A DNA stretch of 64,000 nucleotides from Heterohyrax brucei. Taxonomy: Eukaryota > Chordata > Mammalia > Hyracoidea > Procaviidae. Positions within the stretch are counted from its first letter, which is position 1. The number at the start of each line of letters is the position of its first letter. This document shows positions 1 to 11,534 of this stretch, piece after piece. The translations under genes were made by a program, and so were the position numbers. The DNA is taken from the NCBI GenBank assembly GCA_028571685.1, contig CM053141.1:138908833-138972832 (forward strand), given 5' to 3'. The notes below the pieces were generated by a model. The model did not search any database, had not been told where the DNA came from, and was given only the letters and a program-made list of their open reading frames with translations.

Positions 1-631
1 TAGCTCTATCCTAATTTCTATGTATAATTATGTACTGTATCATTTGGGTATTATAATAATAAAAAATTTTATCTGTCCCTGGAGGCAAAATTGAGTTATG
101 TTTTAAATGGCTATTGTCTTTGTTTTCTGCTTAGGTATGCATGTAATATGGTAGTATAATATGTATTCCACACTTGTTTCATTCCTGCAGAGAGATAATA
201 TTTTTGCAGCTGACAGAGTAAAGACATTCTGTGCTTCCAGACTAAGAGAGAACATATTGGCAGGATAAAATACAGATGTTCCCACTGTTTTTTCTACCTT
301 ATGGTGGTATTCACCAGAGATTAACTCTCATAGGCATATTTCCTTGTCCTAGTTTGGGCAGTTGAACACAGAAGTACACAGTAAATTCAGAATTTTAAAG
401 GGTAGTTTCAAGAAAAGCATTTCACAATGTTTTTTTCTTTTTTTGGTGGGGGGGTTAGAGGGATAATTTCAAAATTTATTGCTCCAAAAAACTTTTCTTA
501 TAAGAATGCTAGAATCAGAATAGCTTTCCTACTTTTCTGTGAGGAGAGAGCTTGGAAGTATATCTATTTTCTAAATAAATTTAATTATTGTTAAATGAGA
601 GCCAAATATAAAATTTCTCTTATTGCATTGT
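1..631. other. AT-rich sequence, nothing recognised
   Basis: Low-GC sequence with short homopolymer runs, such as a T run followed by a G run near 430-450. Reading frames are short and I see no family motif. It may be unique DNA or very old repeat. Confidence 0.5.
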
Positions 632-787
632 AAACCCAATGTGATCGAGTTGATTCCAAGTCATAGCAACCCTACAGGACAATGTAGAACTGCCCCATAG
701 AACTTACAGGGAGCACCTGGAGGATTTGAACTGCTGCCCTTTTGGTTAGCAGATGCAGCACTTAACTACTATGCCACCAGAGTTGCT
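632..787 (-). mobile_element. AfroSINE (tRNA-derived SINE)
   Basis: On the minus strand this reads as a tRNA-like head (A-box-like tract near 760-775 and a B-box-like GTTCGAATCC relative near 725-740), then the body around 'ctatggggcagttctac', and the RTE-shared tail near 640-665. It is moderately diverged and no target duplication is obvious. The family is known from Afrotheria and moves with RTE-LINE machinery through the shared 3' tail. Confidence 0.85.
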
Positions 788-1807
788 ATGATTCAGCTCA
801 ATGGCTCTGGGTTTGTTTTTTATCACAATGTAGGAAAAATAGATGGAAACTTCTTTGACAAAGCTGGCATCTAAACCACGTTTGAAGCCTTCCATTTTCC
901 TATTCCAGAAAGAAAAATTTTAAAACATGCAAGCACATAAGAAGGTAATTTGTGTATCATCCTCAGAAACTTTTCATCCCTGTCCACCAAATAGAAGAAA
1001 GTTAGCAGGAAATGGGAGAAGAGGGAGTGAATGAGGGGGATGCTGATGAGCCATCACTTACCGCACAGGCCAGTTTGGGATATTCATCCTGGAAAGAAAA
1101 AATTCTTCATCTGTTAGGATAGGAGAAAAGTCATCAGACAAATGAAGAAATTTAGCGGTTCAAGTGAGATCATTCAGATTACATAGTCTCCAGTGAACTA
1201 GATTTCCCATAGAAAAAATCAGCAATGGGGGGCTGGGGGAGAGCCTATTTTCTTAGTCAAATTCAAAAGGATCTTATATTGATTTTTTTGTTTAAGTTCA
1301 TACTGCCACAGAAAAGTAAAAAAAAAAAAAATCTAGAAATAAAAAACAGGTCTTCGAAATAAAAAGGAGAGCAAGTCGAGGATATTCTTCAAGAACTGAA
1401 CGTCAACTCCAAGAGCTGCAAAAAGCCAACAGGCAGGAAATATCGAAGCAGGAAAAGCAATATTGTTTTAATCAGAATTCCAGACCAAAAAAAACTGCCC
1501 CCAAACAGTATGGCTGAGTGAGCACAAATAATCAAAGAAAATAAGACAAATTCTCTGGGTTCAATGATTCAGGCTTCACATGGGGAAGGCTTACCAAAGA
1601 GTGAGCAGGTATAGTGGAAGAGGAATTATACCAGATGGTTCACTGTATCTTGGATAGAGAACAAATGCAGCCAACCGGGGGGAAAAAAGTCACCATAGAA
1701 AATGTCTGAATGACACTGGACTTGTTTGAAACACTAATACAAAAAAACCCACAGGGATGAAAGCTCAGACTTCTGATGAAAAAACATTATGCTCCAAGAA
1801 TTGTATA
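788..1807. other. Unassigned, A-rich in parts
   Basis: No coding region seen. It contains an A run near 1316-1331 and A-rich text up to 1800 that resembles old interspersed-repeat remains, but I cannot name a family. Confidence 0.4.
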
Positions 1808-1985
1808 CCAAACCAAAAAACAAAAACCAAACCCACTGCCATCAAGTTGGTTCTGACTCATGGTTACCCTGTAGGTCAACAGTAGAAGTGCCCCATAGAG
1901 TTTCCGAAGAGCACCTGGTGAATTTGAACTGCTGACCTTTTGGTTAGCCAACATAGCACTTAACCATTATGCCACCAAGGTTGCC
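1808..1985 (-). mobile_element. AfroSINE
   Basis: Complete-looking minus-strand copy. The (C)CAAA-rich tail lies at the left end (about 1808-1835), the shared core 'gccatcaagttggttctgac' follows, and the tRNA-like head ends near 1985. The tail is the GGGTTTGG-type variant. Confidence 0.9.
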
Positions 1986-2059
1986 TTACCAAACCAAACT
2001 GAACTATTATCTAAATGTAAATATGAGATCTGACAACTAAGTCTGTGAATTTAATTGTT

Positions 2060-2311
2060 CTAAGTGCTACATACCTCATTGCTGAATATCAATACAGTCA
2101 CCTTTGACCTTGGGGAAGCTATACACTGATGCCAACACCTAGTCCATCCTTCAAAGCAATTTTGAAACTCTTTCTGGAACAGCAATTGCACAAGATGACA
2201 TTGTGTGAAGTTCATGAATTTAATTGTATAATTGTCTGTGAGGGAGTTTTTAGCCAGTAAACAAATATCTGTACTGGAACACCCTTCAAACTCAGCTGAT
2301 CCGGCCCTCAA
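2060..2311 (-). pseudogene. Mariner transposase C-terminal remnant
   Basis: An open stretch of 83 codons on the minus strand. Residues about 46-67 read QKEFQNCFEGWTRCWHQCIA, recognisable as the end of a mariner (D,D34D superfamily) transposase. The N-terminal part matches the inverted middle segment, not transposase, and the catalytic triad is absent. It cannot encode an active enzyme; it is a relic in the left arm of the palindromic element. Confidence 0.7.
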
Positions 2312-2448
2312 TGACTATTTTCTTTACCCAGAGATAAATAATGAAAGGAATACATTTTGATGACATTCAGGACATCAAGGGTAATATGAGAACAGCTCTG
2401 ATGGTCATTCTGGAAAGAGTTCCAAAATTGCTTTGAAGAGAGGACTAG

Positions 2449-2933
2449 TGTTTTAGTCAACTAGTGCTGCTCTAATGGAAATACCACAGAGTGGATGGCT
2501 TTAACAAGGGAAGGTTTATTCTTACACAGTCCAGTAGGCTACAAGTCCAAATTCAGGATGTCCACTCAAGGGGAAGGCTATCCCCCTTGTCAACTCTGGA
2601 GGAAAGTCCAGTATTGTATTGGTTGTTGTCCAGGGAGCATCTTGGCACCACAGGAACCTCAGGTCTGAAGGACGTGCTCTTCTCCCAGTGGTACTTTCTT
2701 GATGGTATGAAGTTCCCAATTCTCTTATCTCTTGTAGGATGAAAGGATTAAGGGTGGGGCAAGCCATACTCCAGGGAAACTCCCTTTAGGGTGGAGCAGG
2801 TATCCTTTATGGACTCACCCTAATCCTTTAAAATACAGCACAGGAAAAGCACAAAACGGAGGACACTCACAAAATATTGGGCCATCCACGTGGCCACATC
2901 TATTTTGGGGGGGACACAATTCAATCCATGACA
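2449..2933 (-). mobile_element. Solo LTR inside mariner element
   Basis: On the minus strand it starts TGTCATGGATTGAA and ends TAAAACA, giving TG...CA ends, and an AATAAA-type signal lies near the 3' end (around 2515). It is flanked by actag and attag, a 5-bp target duplication with one change. It interrupts the right arm of the mariner element, so it is younger. No internal retroviral region remains. The family recurs at 24.9, 42.6, 47.2, 49.3 and 55.6 kb. Confidence 0.85.
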
Positions 2934-3134
2934 ATTAGGTACCGGTGCCAATGCAGAGCTTCTCAAACGGAGTACTTCAAAGGTGACTGTAGTAATAGTC
3001 AGCAATGAGGTGTATAGCACTTTTTCTGAGATGAGTTCAGGAACGTAACTGGCAGTCCCGTATTACCGTTCCTGCTCACAGACTTCCGTCGGGACAGGCC
3101 ACCACATTAGCCTTTTGTGTTCACAATGGTTGAA

Positions 3135-3290
3135 GGCAGGTTGTTAATGAGTCATCCTCCAATCCTGATGCCTCGTTCTTCTTCACATAATCCAGTTTTT
3201 CAGATTATTTTCTCAGCATATAGGTTGAAAAGGTATGGTGAAAGGATAATGCTTTGATGTACACCTTTCCTGACTTTTTACAGATTGAAA
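3135..3290 (-). mobile_element. RTE-clade LINE fragment
   Basis: Minus-strand match to the reverse-transcriptase region also seen at about 5985-6120 ('ttgttaatgagtcatcctcc', 'ggtgaaaggata'). Only about 150 bases; no reading frame. Confidence 0.75.
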
Positions 3291-3732
3291 TAATTTGAAC
3301 TAGATCTGGTGGTGCCCAAGTGGGTTAATTCTCATCAAATTGGTGGGTAAAGCCAAACTGTTATGATAAACCTAATTTACAGTTTTAAGTCAGCATATAT
3401 GGTCTTTTTAAAAAAAAAATCTAACACTCCAGCGAGCATAGAAAACTATGTAACACAGGTCTAATTTTGAAGCTGTAACTTAACATTTGTTGCAAATATT
3501 AAATAAAACCTTCAAATATTATAAGAAAGCTCTGTCCTTAGCAGACAGATAGAAATATGGTTTTTTGTAACAAGATACAGAGTAAGTGTATAGCTTCCAT
3601 TTAAACTTCTTGATAACGATATGTACACATTTACTAAATATTACTCATCTATCTATACAGTTGTAAGCACTAGCACAAAGAATAAACGGGCTCATTCTTT
3701 TAAATTTATTCAGCTGCCTCCATGTGTACATC

Positions 3733-4125
3733 AGTTGGTCGTACTGTAGGGCTTGTGTGTTGTAGTGAAGCTGGAAGCTATACTGCTGGTCTGAAAATGC
3801 AGGAGGGTCACTCCAGGTGGATAGGTTTCCGCTGAGCTTCCAGAAGAAGATGTGCTAGGAAGAAAGACCTGGCTGTCTACTTTTAAAAAGAATTAACCAG
3901 AGAAAACCTTATGAATAACAGTGCAACACTGTCTGGTATAGTGCTAGAAGATGAGCCTCTCCGGTTGAAAGACACTGAAATATGATTGAAGAAGAGCTGC
4001 TTCCTCAAAGCAGAGTCAACCTTAATGATGTGGATGGAGCCAAGCTTTCAGGAGCTTCATTTGCTGACTGTGCAAACTCAAAAGGAGAAGAAACAGCTGC
4101 TTCTACTACTTCAATAGCATCTTAA
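3733..4125 (+). mobile_element. RTE-clade LINE, 5' end fragment
   Basis: Plus-strand 5' part of the RTE element: 'gcttgtgtgttgtagtgaag', then 'cttccagaagaag', 'gtgctagaagatgagcctc' and 'aaaggagaagaaacagctgc' near the end. The same block in reverse forms 7680-8000. It stops where the endonuclease frame would begin, so no protein is encoded. Confidence 0.8.
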
Positions 4126-5175
4126 ATACTAAAATTAAAGAACACCTTTAATATAATGGTGAAATATAAAGATGAAATGATCCTGTGCAAAGTCATAGAC
4201 TTAAATGTTTTTTTCTAACAGAAGGCTGATAACGGGAGTCAGATAAAGACTTATCAATTTGATCATTGAGTTGTCCTTTTCTATGGTGTTCAGTACGCTT
4301 GCTTTGGCAAAGCAAATTCTTTCCCCTCTTGAATTAAAAAAAAAAAAAAAAAAAAAGAAAGTAATTTTTTTTTCTTTATCTCAGAATTCAGGCCAAATGA
4401 CATTTGTTTTAGGATCAGTTTGTCTCTCCTTGGAGTAATCTGTGACTGCATTGAGTAAATGAGATTGGCTTTATGGAGGTGGGAGCCAAACAAGGAAGAA
4501 GAAAGTTGGGAAGTAAGAAAAACATGATGACAGCAGTTGTTTCAAGCACTGTGCCATTTAAATTCTACAAAGTTAATCAGAGAAAAAATAATTGTGTTGA
4601 GTACGTTCGTGTTCCCTGTTAGACCAACTTTAAATATCATTAAGCAACATATTTTTTGTTTGTTCTTTGCTTCAGCTTTGAACTAATGTGATTCTGGAAG
4701 ACATGTAAAGAAAAAGGCATAGGGTTGTAGGATAGAACATGATGCCATTTTTCTGAATTTCTCTTACCTAATTACATGTCCATCTTTTGATCAAGAAGAC
4801 AATAGTGGTGAAGGTCATTAGAAAGTGGTTGAAGGGCCACAGTTCTCCAGTAACTCCTTAGCTGAAGGTTGTACCTGAGAGTCCATTGCGAGATAAATTC
4901 CATTTGGGAGATTGTCTGTATCTAAAAGCCAAACAATTTTAGATAAAGGTAAGCATCAGAAGAGGACACATGCCGATGATTTAACCCGCACCTGCAGGAT
5001 TAGTTAACACAATGTGGTGCACTTAACTGCTGACTCTGAGAATCAAGAAATCTGAGATCCCATCCACTCCTGCCACCCACTGGCCAAAAAACGAGTTCTG
5101 CAAAATGGATTTTCTCAATACACAGCTTCTTTTCTTTTGCTAAGACTCAGCTGTTCCTGTGTCAAACTGCCCTTC
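4126..5175. other. Unassigned sequence with poly(A)
   Basis: No gene or family recognised. A run of about 22 A followed by T-rich sequence (4337-4372) may mark an old retroposon end. Reading frames are short. Confidence 0.4.
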
Positions 5176-5666
5176 CATTTGTTGTTGCTGTGGTAGGTGC
5201 CATTGAGTTGGTTCTGACTCATAGCGACTCAGTGAAAAACAGAACAAAACACTGCCTGGTCCTGCATCATGCCCACAGTCATTTCTATGCTTAAGCCCAT
5301 TGTTGTATGTTGTTGCAGCCACTCTATCAGTCCATGTCCTTTGTGGGTCTTCCTCTTTTTCCTTGGCCATCTACTTTACCTAGCATGATGTCCTTCTCCA
5401 GGGGTTGATTCCTCCTGATGACATGCCTGAAGTAGGTAAGACATAGTCTTGCCATCCTTGCTTTCAAGGAGCAGTCTGACTATACCTCTTCCAGAACAGA
5501 GATGTTCATTCTTTTTGCAGTCCATGGTGTGTTCAGTATTCTTCTCCAACACCACAAAATTCCAAGCTGTCAATTTTTCTTTTGTCTTCCTTATTCATTG
5601 TCCAGCTTTTACATGAATATGGTGCAACTGAAAATACCAAGTCTTGGGTCAGGCTCACCTTAGTTT

Positions 5667-6815
5667 TCAAAGTGATGTCTTTACTATCAACACTTGAAAG
5701 AGGTCTTTTGCAGCAAATTTGCCCAGTGCAATGCATCTTGATTTCTTGACTCCTGTTTCCATGGGTGTTGATTGTGGAAACAAGTAAAATAAAATCTTTG
5801 AAACCTCAACCTTATCTCCATTTATTGTAGTGTTGCTTACTGGTCCACTCATGAGGATTTCTGTTTTCTTGATGTGGAGGTAAAACCCACACTGAAGGCT
5901 GTGGTCTTTGATCTTCCTCGGTAAGTGTTTCAAATCTTCTTCAATTTCCGCAAGTGAGATTGTGTCATCTCTGTAACACAGGTTGGTAGTGATTCTTCCT
6001 CCAATCCTGGTGCCTCATTCTTTTTCACATAATGCAGTTTCTCAGATTATTTGCTAAGTGTACAGACTGAAAAGACATGGTGAAAGGATACAACCCTGAT
6101 GCACACCTTTTCTGATTTTAAATCCTGAAGTGTTCTCTTGTTCTGTTCACATGACTGGCTGTTGATCCATGTACGGTTTCCTTAAGAGCACAATTAAGTG
6201 TTCAGGAATCCCCATTCTCCACAATGTTACCATAATTTGCTATAATCCACACAGCTGAATGCCTTTGCATAGTCAATGAAACATAGGTAAACATCTTTCT
6301 GGTATTCTCTGCTTTCAGCCAAGATCCACCTGACGTTAGCAATGGTATCCCTGGTTCCACATCCTCTTCTGAATCCAGCTTGAATTTCCAGCAGTTACGT
6401 GTCAATTCATTATTGCAGTCACTTTTGAGTGATCTTTAGCAGAATTTTACTTGTGTGTGATATTAATGATATAGTTCAATAATTTCTGCATTTTATTGGG
6501 TCACCTTTCTTGGGAATAGGCACAAATATGGATCTCTTGCAGTCAGTTGGCCAGGTATCTGTCTTCTAAATTTCTTGGCATAGAGGAACGAGCATTTCCA
6601 GTTTACATCTGTTTGTTGAAACATTCAATTGCTATTCCATCAATTCCTGGAGACTTGTTTTTTGCCAATGCCTTCAGCGCAGCTTCAACTTCTTCCTTCA
6701 GTACCACTGATTTCTTATCATATGCTGCCTCTTGAAGTGGTTCAGCATCACTGGTTCTTTCTGGTATAATGGCTGTGTGTATTCCTTTCATCTTCTTTTG
6801 ATGCTTCTTTGTCAT
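5667..6815 (-). pseudogene. RTE reverse transcriptase remnant
   Basis: Several frames together cover the reverse transcriptase: 'AKNKSPGIDGIAIECFNKQM' at about 6603-6660, the FVDY-like block near 6250-6290 and the active-site region near 5960-5985. The active site reads Y-R-D-D, where RTE elements typically have Y-A-D-D. Frameshifts separate the blocks. The cysteine/histidine-poor C-terminal part continues towards 5380. Non-functional. Confidence 0.8.
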
Positions 6816-7223
6816 TTAGTATTTTCCCTGTAGAATCTTTCACTGTTGCAACTCAAGGCTTGAATTTGTTTTCAGGCTTTTCAGCTTGAGAAATGTGGAA
6901 CATTTTCTTCCCTTTTAGTTTTCTATTCCTAGATCTTTGCACATGTCATTGTAATACTTTGTCTTCTTAAGCTGCCTTTCAAAATCTTTTGTTCAATTCT
7001 TTTATTGTAACATTTCTTCCTTTTGCTTTAGCTACTTGATGTTTGAGAGCCAGTGTCAGAGTCTCTTCTGACATCCAGATTGGCCTTTATTTTCTTTTAG
7101 TGACCCCTTACTTTCTTCATGATGATGGTCTGGTCTTTGGTCATCAGTCTTCAATACATCAAGTCTGTTTTTGAGATGGTCTCCAAACTCAGGTGACATA
7201 TATTCAGTGTTGTCCTTTGACTC

Positions 7224-7619
7224 TCATGGATTTATTGTGATTTTCTTCACTTTTGATGAGTGCAGAAGCTGGTAAAAATCTTCCTTTTCTTCATCTTTGG
7301 CCCTAGTGGTTGGTGCATAAATTTGAATAATAGTTGTATTGACGGGCCTTCCTTGTAGGCATATGGATATTATCTTATCACTGACAGCACTGTACTTCAG
7401 TACAGATCTTGAAATGCTCTTTCTGACAATGAATGCAACACCATTCCTCCTCAAGCTGTCATTCTTATCATAGTAGACCTTATGATTGTCCAATTCAAAA
7501 TGGCCAGTATCAGTCCATTTCAGTTCACTAATGCCTAGGATATCAATTTTTATGCATTCTATATTATTTTTGACACGTGCAGTTTTCCTAAATTCATATT
7601 CATACATTCCATGTTCCAA
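7224..7619 (-). pseudogene. RTE endonuclease domain remnant
   Basis: 131 codons open on the minus strand. The apurinic-like endonuclease is recognisable from ILGISELKW, the 'GVAFIVRK' strand and 'IIQIYAPTT'. It lies at the N-terminal side of the RTE polyprotein; in the intact family this domain nicks the target DNA before target-primed reverse transcription. The frame ends in stops near 7220, well short of the full domain, and later catalytic histidine/aspartate motifs are not in this frame. Confidence 0.8.
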
Positions 7620-8000
7620 ATATTAATGGATGTTTGCAACTGTTCTCATTTTGAGTTGTGCCATATAAGCAAATGAAGGTCCTAAAAGCTTGATTCCATC
7701 CATGTCATTAAGGTAGACTCTACTTTCTGGGGAAACTCTGGTGGCAGCTCTTTCCCAGTCATCTTCTGAGTGCCTTCCAACCTAGGGGGCTCATTTTCCA
7801 CTACTGTATCTGACAGTGTTCCGTTGCTATTCATAAGGTTTTCACTGGCTAATGCTTGTCAGAAGTAGGTTTCTTGGCCCTTTTCCTAGTCTGGAAGCTC
7901 AGCTGAAACCTGTCCACTATGAGTAACCCTCCTGGGATTTGAATACCAGTAGTATAGCTTCCAGCATCACAGCAACACACGATCCCCCCATAGTATGACA

Positions 8001-8960
8001 AGTTGACAGACAAGTGGGAGTCTATTCCATTGGTGATGGAAAATTAACACAGCCAATTCATCATCTTTCCAGTTTCAGGGTCAGAGGAAAAGATCTTGAA
8101 TTGCACTGAATTGTTAAGTGAGGATGACAGTGTGGTTCCAGGGTACCATCTGTCATGTGTGGCATTTGCTGTGAGATATGAACTCAACTGATTTCTGTTT
8201 GTCATTACCCTTCTGTAGTGATATACAATGTAATGTCTTGGTTCTCACATAGGTCTGAAAGAATTAGTTGATGACAATTTTTCTCATCTCTGCCAAGTCC
8301 TTCTGCAGAAGGCAGGCCAGAGAGGTGGAGAGAAACTGGATCTTCAGTCATATTACTGAGCTGCTGGACCAGCACATCCTGAAGCCCCTCCTTGCTGCAG
8401 CACTTTTTATGTGAGCCAATGATTTGTCTCACGGCAGGTAGACATGAGTGTGTCATTACTCACAGCTGGAAGCATTTTAAATGAAAACACCATCATTACA
8501 GGGCAGCCTTTTAAGGCAGAAAGAGCTTAAGAGGCCTCCCTAGTGTACTATACCCCAGAGAGGCACAAGATATCATCCTTAAGTTGCCCCTAAAAGCTGA
8601 GAAATTAGTAGACAGGAGGCTGGTGGAGCTGGAGGAGTGTTGTAGTCACGACGAAGGAACACAAAGACCTGAACAACGTGAGATAATTTTTTTGGATAAC
8701 TTTTCTAGCATTTTTATTGTTTTAAGTGGGATGATCGGTCACTATCACACTGCTAGAAAAAGTCTATTCATTAATGGAACTGAGGTGTACAGAACTGGGT
8801 TAATTCTATTTCTTGATTCATGGAAAAGACATTAGTGGTTCATGCATTGTTCTGTTTTGGCTTATGTATGTTTTCATTATTCCCAGGAGCTTATTTTTAA
8901 ATGATTCAAAAACAAAATCTTGCTATCTTTGTATTTCTTACTCATCATAACATGTGTAAC
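8001..8960. other. Unassigned; possibly old LTR remains
   Basis: No gene seen. The part at about 8310-8450 has the style of ancient LTR sequence ('ctgagctgctggaccagcac'), but I cannot define ends or a family. The 83-codon frames here look fortuitous. Confidence 0.35.
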
Positions 8961-8964
8961 AGAG

Positions 8965-9120
8965 TGAAACCCCTCCATAGGATTTCCTTGGCTGTAATCT
9001 TTACGGAATCAAATTGTCAGGACTTTCTCTTATGGCTGCCACTGGGTGGGTTCAAACTGTCAGTCTTTCAGTTGGTAGTAGACAGCAAACCATTTGCATC
9101 ACCCAGGGACCAGGACTTTG
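8965..9120 (-). mobile_element. AfroSINE, long variant
   Basis: Minus-strand copy of the longer subtype with the extra block around 'gtaatctttacggaatcaaa' between body and head. Diverged; the head is at about 9060-9115. Confidence 0.7.
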
Positions 9121-9207
9121 AGACAACTTTTAATGAGTGTACCAGGATAAACTTAAAAGAATGAAAGAAAAGCTTAAACATATGAGAGGTGACTTTTAGA
9201 CTATAGA

Positions 9208-9398
9208 GTCACTGATGAGACAGGTTCGCTAACCCAAAGGTTGGCAGTTTGAACACACCTTGCTGTCCTTGGAAACCCTATGGGGCAGTTCTGGCTATGA
9301 GTTGGAACCAACTTGGTGGCAATTGGTTTGGTTATGGTTTTTACAGGATCACTGTGAATAAGAATCAACTTGATGGCAATAGCTTTCATTTGGTTTTA
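9208..9398 (+). mobile_element. AfroSINE with duplicated tail
   Basis: Plus-strand copy: head with B-box-like 'ggcagtttgaacacacc' (9243-9260), 'ctatggggcagttctg', tail ending near 9342. A second tail unit follows directly ('cactgtgaataagaatcaac', 9343-9398). Tandem tails of this kind recur at 46.8 kb. Confidence 0.8.
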
Positions 9399-9539
9399 TT
9401 AGACAAGAGAAAGTGGCACTTTGGCTGAAAGATTGGGAAAATTGTCTTATGAATGTGAGTCAATGCTGCAGAGGCAGGAATGAGACTTGGGGGATGCAAG
9501 AGGGGGTTCTCCAAAGGGAAACCAAGAATTACAGACACC

Positions 9540-9720
9540 TCATGCTTTTGAGTTGATTCAGACTCATTAGCAACCATAGGACAGAGTAGAACTGTCCCAT
9601 AGACTTTCCAAGTCTACAAGTCCTTATGGAAGTAGACTGCCATATCTTTGTCTCATTGTGTAGCTGGTGGGTTCAAACTGCTGACATTTTGGTTAGCAGC
9701 TATGTTCTAATCGTGGTATA
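9540..9720 (-). mobile_element. AfroSINE, long variant
   Basis: Minus strand; includes the extra block 'tccttatggaagtagactgc' and the head 'ggtgggttcaaactgctgac'. About 180 bases. Confidence 0.8.
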
Positions 9721-10404
9721 ATCAGGGCTCTCTTAATAATTATACATAAGGAGCTAAAATTAATGAGTAAGCAGGACACCCAAGCCTTTGCTATGCACTT
9801 CTAGTTTGTGACTAAGCAGATAGTAGGAGCAACTTGCCAGTGATTTTACAGCTATGTTTTACAATAAACCATACATAGACTGAACAGTTTAAACATCTTG
9901 GAGGCTTTAATTTATTCAGCTTAAGAGCTTAGTTGTTGGAAAAAAAAATAATGGAAAGTAGGCCGTGTGACTGATTTTCCTGAATTCTAAATTTAGCTTA
10001 AACATATTCCTAATCCCCTGTGCCAGGGATATTTTATTGAAAATTTATTTGAATTATATCAATCTGATCACCTTTGTTAATTCAAGGATTTAGGTGGGCA
10101 AAAACATGTGCTTTTTAGTCCGGGCAATCCTGTAAATGATATTCTATCTGATTATCAAGCTTCTTAGCTTAAATCCAGTGTGATTGTAAAAGACTATTAA
10201 ATCTTTGATGCCAGTAAAGGCGATCTCACACATGGTTACATTTGAGAAGGCAGAGGAAATGCACTCCATGACCACAGCCTGCACTTTAAATCTTTAGTAT
10301 ATTGAAGAAACCAGAAAAGATCAACTTGTGTGAAACGCAACGCAAATTCAAAAGCACCTTTTTGGGTCTGCATGACTTAAAGAAAAATATTACTACTAAC
10401 TAAA
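9721..10404. other. Unassigned AT-rich sequence
   Basis: No gene or recognised repeat. No long reading frame. Confidence 0.4.
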
Positions 10405-10725
10405 ATAGTTGCCAAGCCAAGTGCTGTTGAGTCGAATCCGACTTGAGGAGCGTACTATTTTTGTTGTCAGCTATCAGGAAAGCTGGCTCCTAAATCATGA
10501 TAATCCATGTGCAATGAGCCATTGTGCTCCATTGATTTTTAATTGACTTTTTTCAAAAGTAGATCAACAGGCCTCTCTTCCTAGCCTGTCTTAATCTGGA
10601 AGCTCTACTAAAACTTGTTTAGCATCACTACAGACATGTAGTAGCTATGACCGAAGTGCACTGGCCAGGAATCCAACATAGGTCTGCACCATGTAGGTGA
10701 GAATTCTTCCACTCAACCACCACTG
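10405..10725 (-). mobile_element. tRNA-Gly-headed SINE with RTE-derived body
   Basis: On the minus strand the head resembles tRNA-Gly (A box near 10700-10715, B-box-like 'ggattcctggccagtgcac' at about 10655-10675). The body contains a piece of the RTE 5' region ('gagcttccagattaagac') and the 3' end is the RTE tail ending in TTGGCTTGGC. It is thus a composite of tRNA, RTE 5' and RTE 3' sequence, distinct from the shorter AfroSINE. Confidence 0.75.
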
Positions 10726-11534
10726 CTTCGTCTCTCCATTTCTAAAATAGGCCCAGATGACTTCATAAAACATGAGTTTAAATGGAGAGTTTATTAATGA
10801 GTGAGAGAAAAGGCAAATAATGTATGCGATCTCAAACATGTAGCCTCACAGCTCTCAGGGAAAACTAGCACATTCAGAATGTCTCCAGCGTTCAGGACAC
10901 ATCACCTTATTTAGTCCTCAAGACAGGGCTGAGACAATGGCATTATTATCTCCATTTAATACATGTGTAAACTGGATCAGTGATGTATTACAAGGTAGTT
11001 TGATTCTGAAGTTCATGCTCTCCTAGTTATTTCATATTTTGATAATTTTCAGATGGAATAAACAAACACGATTCAAATTGTCTAAAGAAGAAACACAAAA
11101 TTCATCAGCTTATAAAACTGAAAAGTATAGATATGATTGTCCTTAATCTTTCTCTGCCTCAGGTACAGTTGGATCCAGGGGCCAAACAAGTAGAACTGGT
11201 TTTCTCTGTGTGACTGGTTCTGCTCTCTGTGTGGCATTCACAAACCACAGGCTCTTGGTGGCTCCAATTTCAGTCTTCCTAGCCTCAGTCCTTAGAAAAA
11301 GAGATCTTCTTTCTAAGGTGGAATAAAAATGCCAGTACTGAATTTCATTGTCCTAGCTTGGTCTAAAAAATTCTAATCACACACTATGAGCAATTTGATA
11401 TAAAAATGAAAGTGCAAGGTTAACTGTTTCAGAAAGCATGAATTGTAAGTCTTAAGCTTTATACAGATATGTTGAAATATACACTATAAGATACCTTCAC
11501 TACTTTTGACTTTTTTTTTCCTATAGATAATGAA
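10726..11534. other. Unassigned sequence
   Basis: No gene seen. Some parts (10850-11000, 11150-11330) look like old mammalian repeat but I cannot assign a family. Confidence 0.35.

Larger units (their letters stand above)
2030..3075 (-). mobile_element. Palindromic mariner-derived element, split by an LTR
   Basis: Two pieces, 2030-2448 and 2934-3075, are one element interrupted by a solo LTR. The left arm (about 2065-2185) and right arm (about 2405-2448 plus 2934-3020) are inverted complements; both encode the C-terminal stretch of a mariner-type transposase (residues like EFQNCFEGWTRCWHQCIAS). The middle segment runs opposite to the copy at 11.5 kb, so this copy is inserted in the opposite orientation. 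There is no intact transposase. See the copies at 11.5 and 21.7 kb. Confidence 0.8.
5176..8000 (-). mobile_element. Near full-length RTE-clade LINE
   Basis: About 2.8 kb on the minus strand, from the 5' region (near 8000, 'gcaacacacgatcccccc' in plus-strand reading) to the 3' tail near 5180, where the core 'gtgccattgagttggttctg' is shared with AfroSINE. It carries endonuclease and reverse-transcriptase coding regions broken by stops and frameshifts. RTE/BovB-like elements have a single ORF and short non-poly(A) tails, as seen here. It probably mobilised the local SINEs when a relative was active; this copy is dead. Confidence 0.9.

Noticed and set aside
5176-8000. Active RTE element
   Set aside because: Frames are broken in several places and the RT active site reads YRDD.
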